From: Ptychodera flava
Taxonomy: Eukaryota > Hemichordata > Enteropneusta > Ptychoderidae
DNA length: 64,000 nt
Assembly: GCF_041260155.1 (NCBI RefSeq)
Contig: NC_091942.1
Span: 5,750,501-5,814,500, forward strand
Reading direction: 5' to 3'
Of the stretch, positions 62,691-64,000 are shown in pieces. Made by a program: the position numbers and the translations under genes. The first letter of the stretch is position 1, and each line of letters starts with the position of its first letter. The notes beneath the pieces were generated by a model that was not told the origin of the DNA, did no database searches, and saw nothing but the letters and a program-made list of their open reading frames with translations.

Positions 62691-62954
62691 GGCCAAAGTA
62701 ATTAAATTCTTTGTTTTGCGTCCACTCTAAATGGGAAAAGGTACGCGTCTAAGCGGCTGAAAAACACACACAAGAAAATTAACACAATGCAATTTGATTG
62801 CAGTAAATAAAAAATTGTAAAAAAAATTTAGTTCAGAAAAGCTAAGCGGTTATATCCTAAAATTTCCTATTCAAATACACTGTGTGTTTTCCATGAAAAC
62901 CTTAAAAACCTAAGCGGGTGGGGACGCAAAACAAAGAATTTAATTACTTTGGCC
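62691..62954. mobile_element. Harbinger-like MITE, TAA target duplication
   Basis: The ends GGCCAAAGTAATTAAATTCT... are complementary for 33 bp without mismatch (62691-62723 and 62922-62954). TAA lies outside both ends (62688-62690 and 62955-62957). A TWA duplication and GGCC-type termini fit PIF/Harbinger. Inner GCGTCTAAGCGG and CCTAAGCGGGTGGGGACGC segments are related. No coding sequence. Confidence 0.85.
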
Positions 62955-63129
62955 TAATTAGAATGTGGTTACATTGCATAAATCACGGAGGATATAGCTA
63001 TTTAGTAGAGAAATACTTTAAGAATTAATGCATTAGTCTTTTGCTTCATTTCCACTTATTTTGAATTTACACTTTACAGCCCACCTTTTGTCAGCTTGTT
63101 GATTTTACCGTCTTGCTGCACTCGCAGTT

Positions 63130-64000
63130 CTAGCTGTTATGGAAAAAAGAAAAATGAACAGAACAAAGGCAGACAACAGCTGTTCATCTGCATGCATTAC
63201 AAAATTACAAGCACCTAGCTTTTTAAAATGTTTTTCTTGACATTGCAACACAGTTTTCCATCTTGTAGACAAATACGTTTTAAACTTTGTAATTGAGTGA
63301 AAGAGTTTGAGTTCTTTCTTTTAAAAATATGAAACAACCCACTAACAAAATAGAATTTCTAACCGAAATAGCTTTTGCACTTGTACCACAAAGTTCAAGG
63401 CGTTCAGCAATATCTTAGATTGAGTAACTTCAAAAATCCATTTATTTGCTACACCGAAAACGAGCTCTATGTATGCAATCCAAGTATGGGCGACAATAGT
63501 CATCTTCAACAAAACTAACACAACAGGGAGTCAATTATGCCTCGTACGCGTGTGTGTAATTGCAAAAATGCAAAATGTTTCGATAATTCAGACGATGAAG
63601 GTTGTAGGGCGTGCAAGAAGAACACGGACTAGATAAACAACAAAAATGATAAGTGTATTATCAAAAGTGACATTTTATTGTTTGCAGATGCTAATTCATA
63701 AAAGTTTCATGTAACAAATTGCTTTAAAGAGACCGTTATTCTGCGTCATAACACTCTCCAACATATTTTGAATTAATGCTGATACTAGTTTTATATTTTC
63801 TTTGAATCCTTGTCCTGTAGAAGGCTGTCAATAAATTTAAGACGACACAACGCGTGACTCATGACATCATTTATATTCGGTGAGATAATCTGGTGAGCTG
63901 TTTTATACCCCGTTCATATCTTGTCTTTTCGTAACCAATTTCACTAGCTACATCATCTGTTAAGTATTTCATAGACACAACTTTAAATTCACTTCAATTC
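63130..64000 (+). repeat. Duplicated block, copy B, continuing past the window edge
   Basis: Collinear with 49560-50880. In copy A the last exon of the small membrane-protein gene starts about 340 bp further on, so the corresponding position here falls just outside the window. Confidence 0.85.

Larger units (their letters stand above)
52756..64000. other. Gene-free right arm
   Basis: 11 kb without a convincing exon. It is built of microsatellites, a tandem repeat at 54640-55560, several duplicated blocks, two MITEs with target duplications and two dispersed-repeat copies. Stretches 57.4-59.2 kb and 60.3-61.2 kb show nothing I can name. Confidence 0.55.

Overview
This is animal nuclear DNA. 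Genes are split by long AT-rich introns with GT/AG splice sites. The window is full of microsatellites and short inverted-repeat (MITE-type) transposons. It holds single-copy metazoan families: an ankyrin/SOCS-box protein, a complete adenylosuccinate lyase and a TNF-receptor-like protein. The gene content and Fn14-like cysteine modules fit an invertebrate, perhaps a deuterostome such as a hemichordate, lancelet or echinoderm, but nothing here fixes the species. No bacterial, CRISPR, rRNA or intact tRNA feature was found.

All four supported genes lie on the minus strand. (1) 245-1630: an intronless ORF for a 461-aa ankyrin-repeat plus SOCS-box (ASB-type) ubiquitin-ligase adaptor. (2) 6642-24615: adenylosuccinate lyase, rebuilt as ten exons whose phases all agree (1500 nt, 499 aa), with a CpG-rich start and an 8.3-kb first intron. 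(3) 30749-40178: a four-exon type I membrane receptor of 384 aa. It has a signal peptide, two six-cysteine modules spaced like those of Fn14/TNFRSF12A, a stalk, one transmembrane helix, a long tail and a C-terminal PDZ-type motif. (4) 51219-52684: a two-exon, 105-aa single-pass membrane protein with a TATA box, a very short ectodomain and a PDZ-type C-terminus. I do not recognise its family.

The rest is non-coding as far as I can see. It contains many non-autonomous DNA transposons. Several keep target-site duplications: 8 bp (hAT-like, 1720-1902), 9 bp (Mutator-like, 59932-60233), TWA (Harbinger-like, 6875-7293 and 62691-62954) and TA (5096-6525). There are also two tRNA-like SINE remnants, a dispersed repeat family with at least four copies, long (TA)n, (GA)n, (GT)n and (TACA)n tracts, two long near-perfect palindromes, and duplicated blocks in 42-64 kb. 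The DNA downstream of gene 4 (about 49.56-50.88 kb) recurs at 63.13-64.0 kb and runs off the window, so a paralogue of gene 4 may lie just beyond the right edge.

The genes do not form an obvious pathway. ADSL is housekeeping purine synthesis, the ASB protein is a ligase adaptor, and genes 3 and 4 are cell-surface proteins that may be distantly related.
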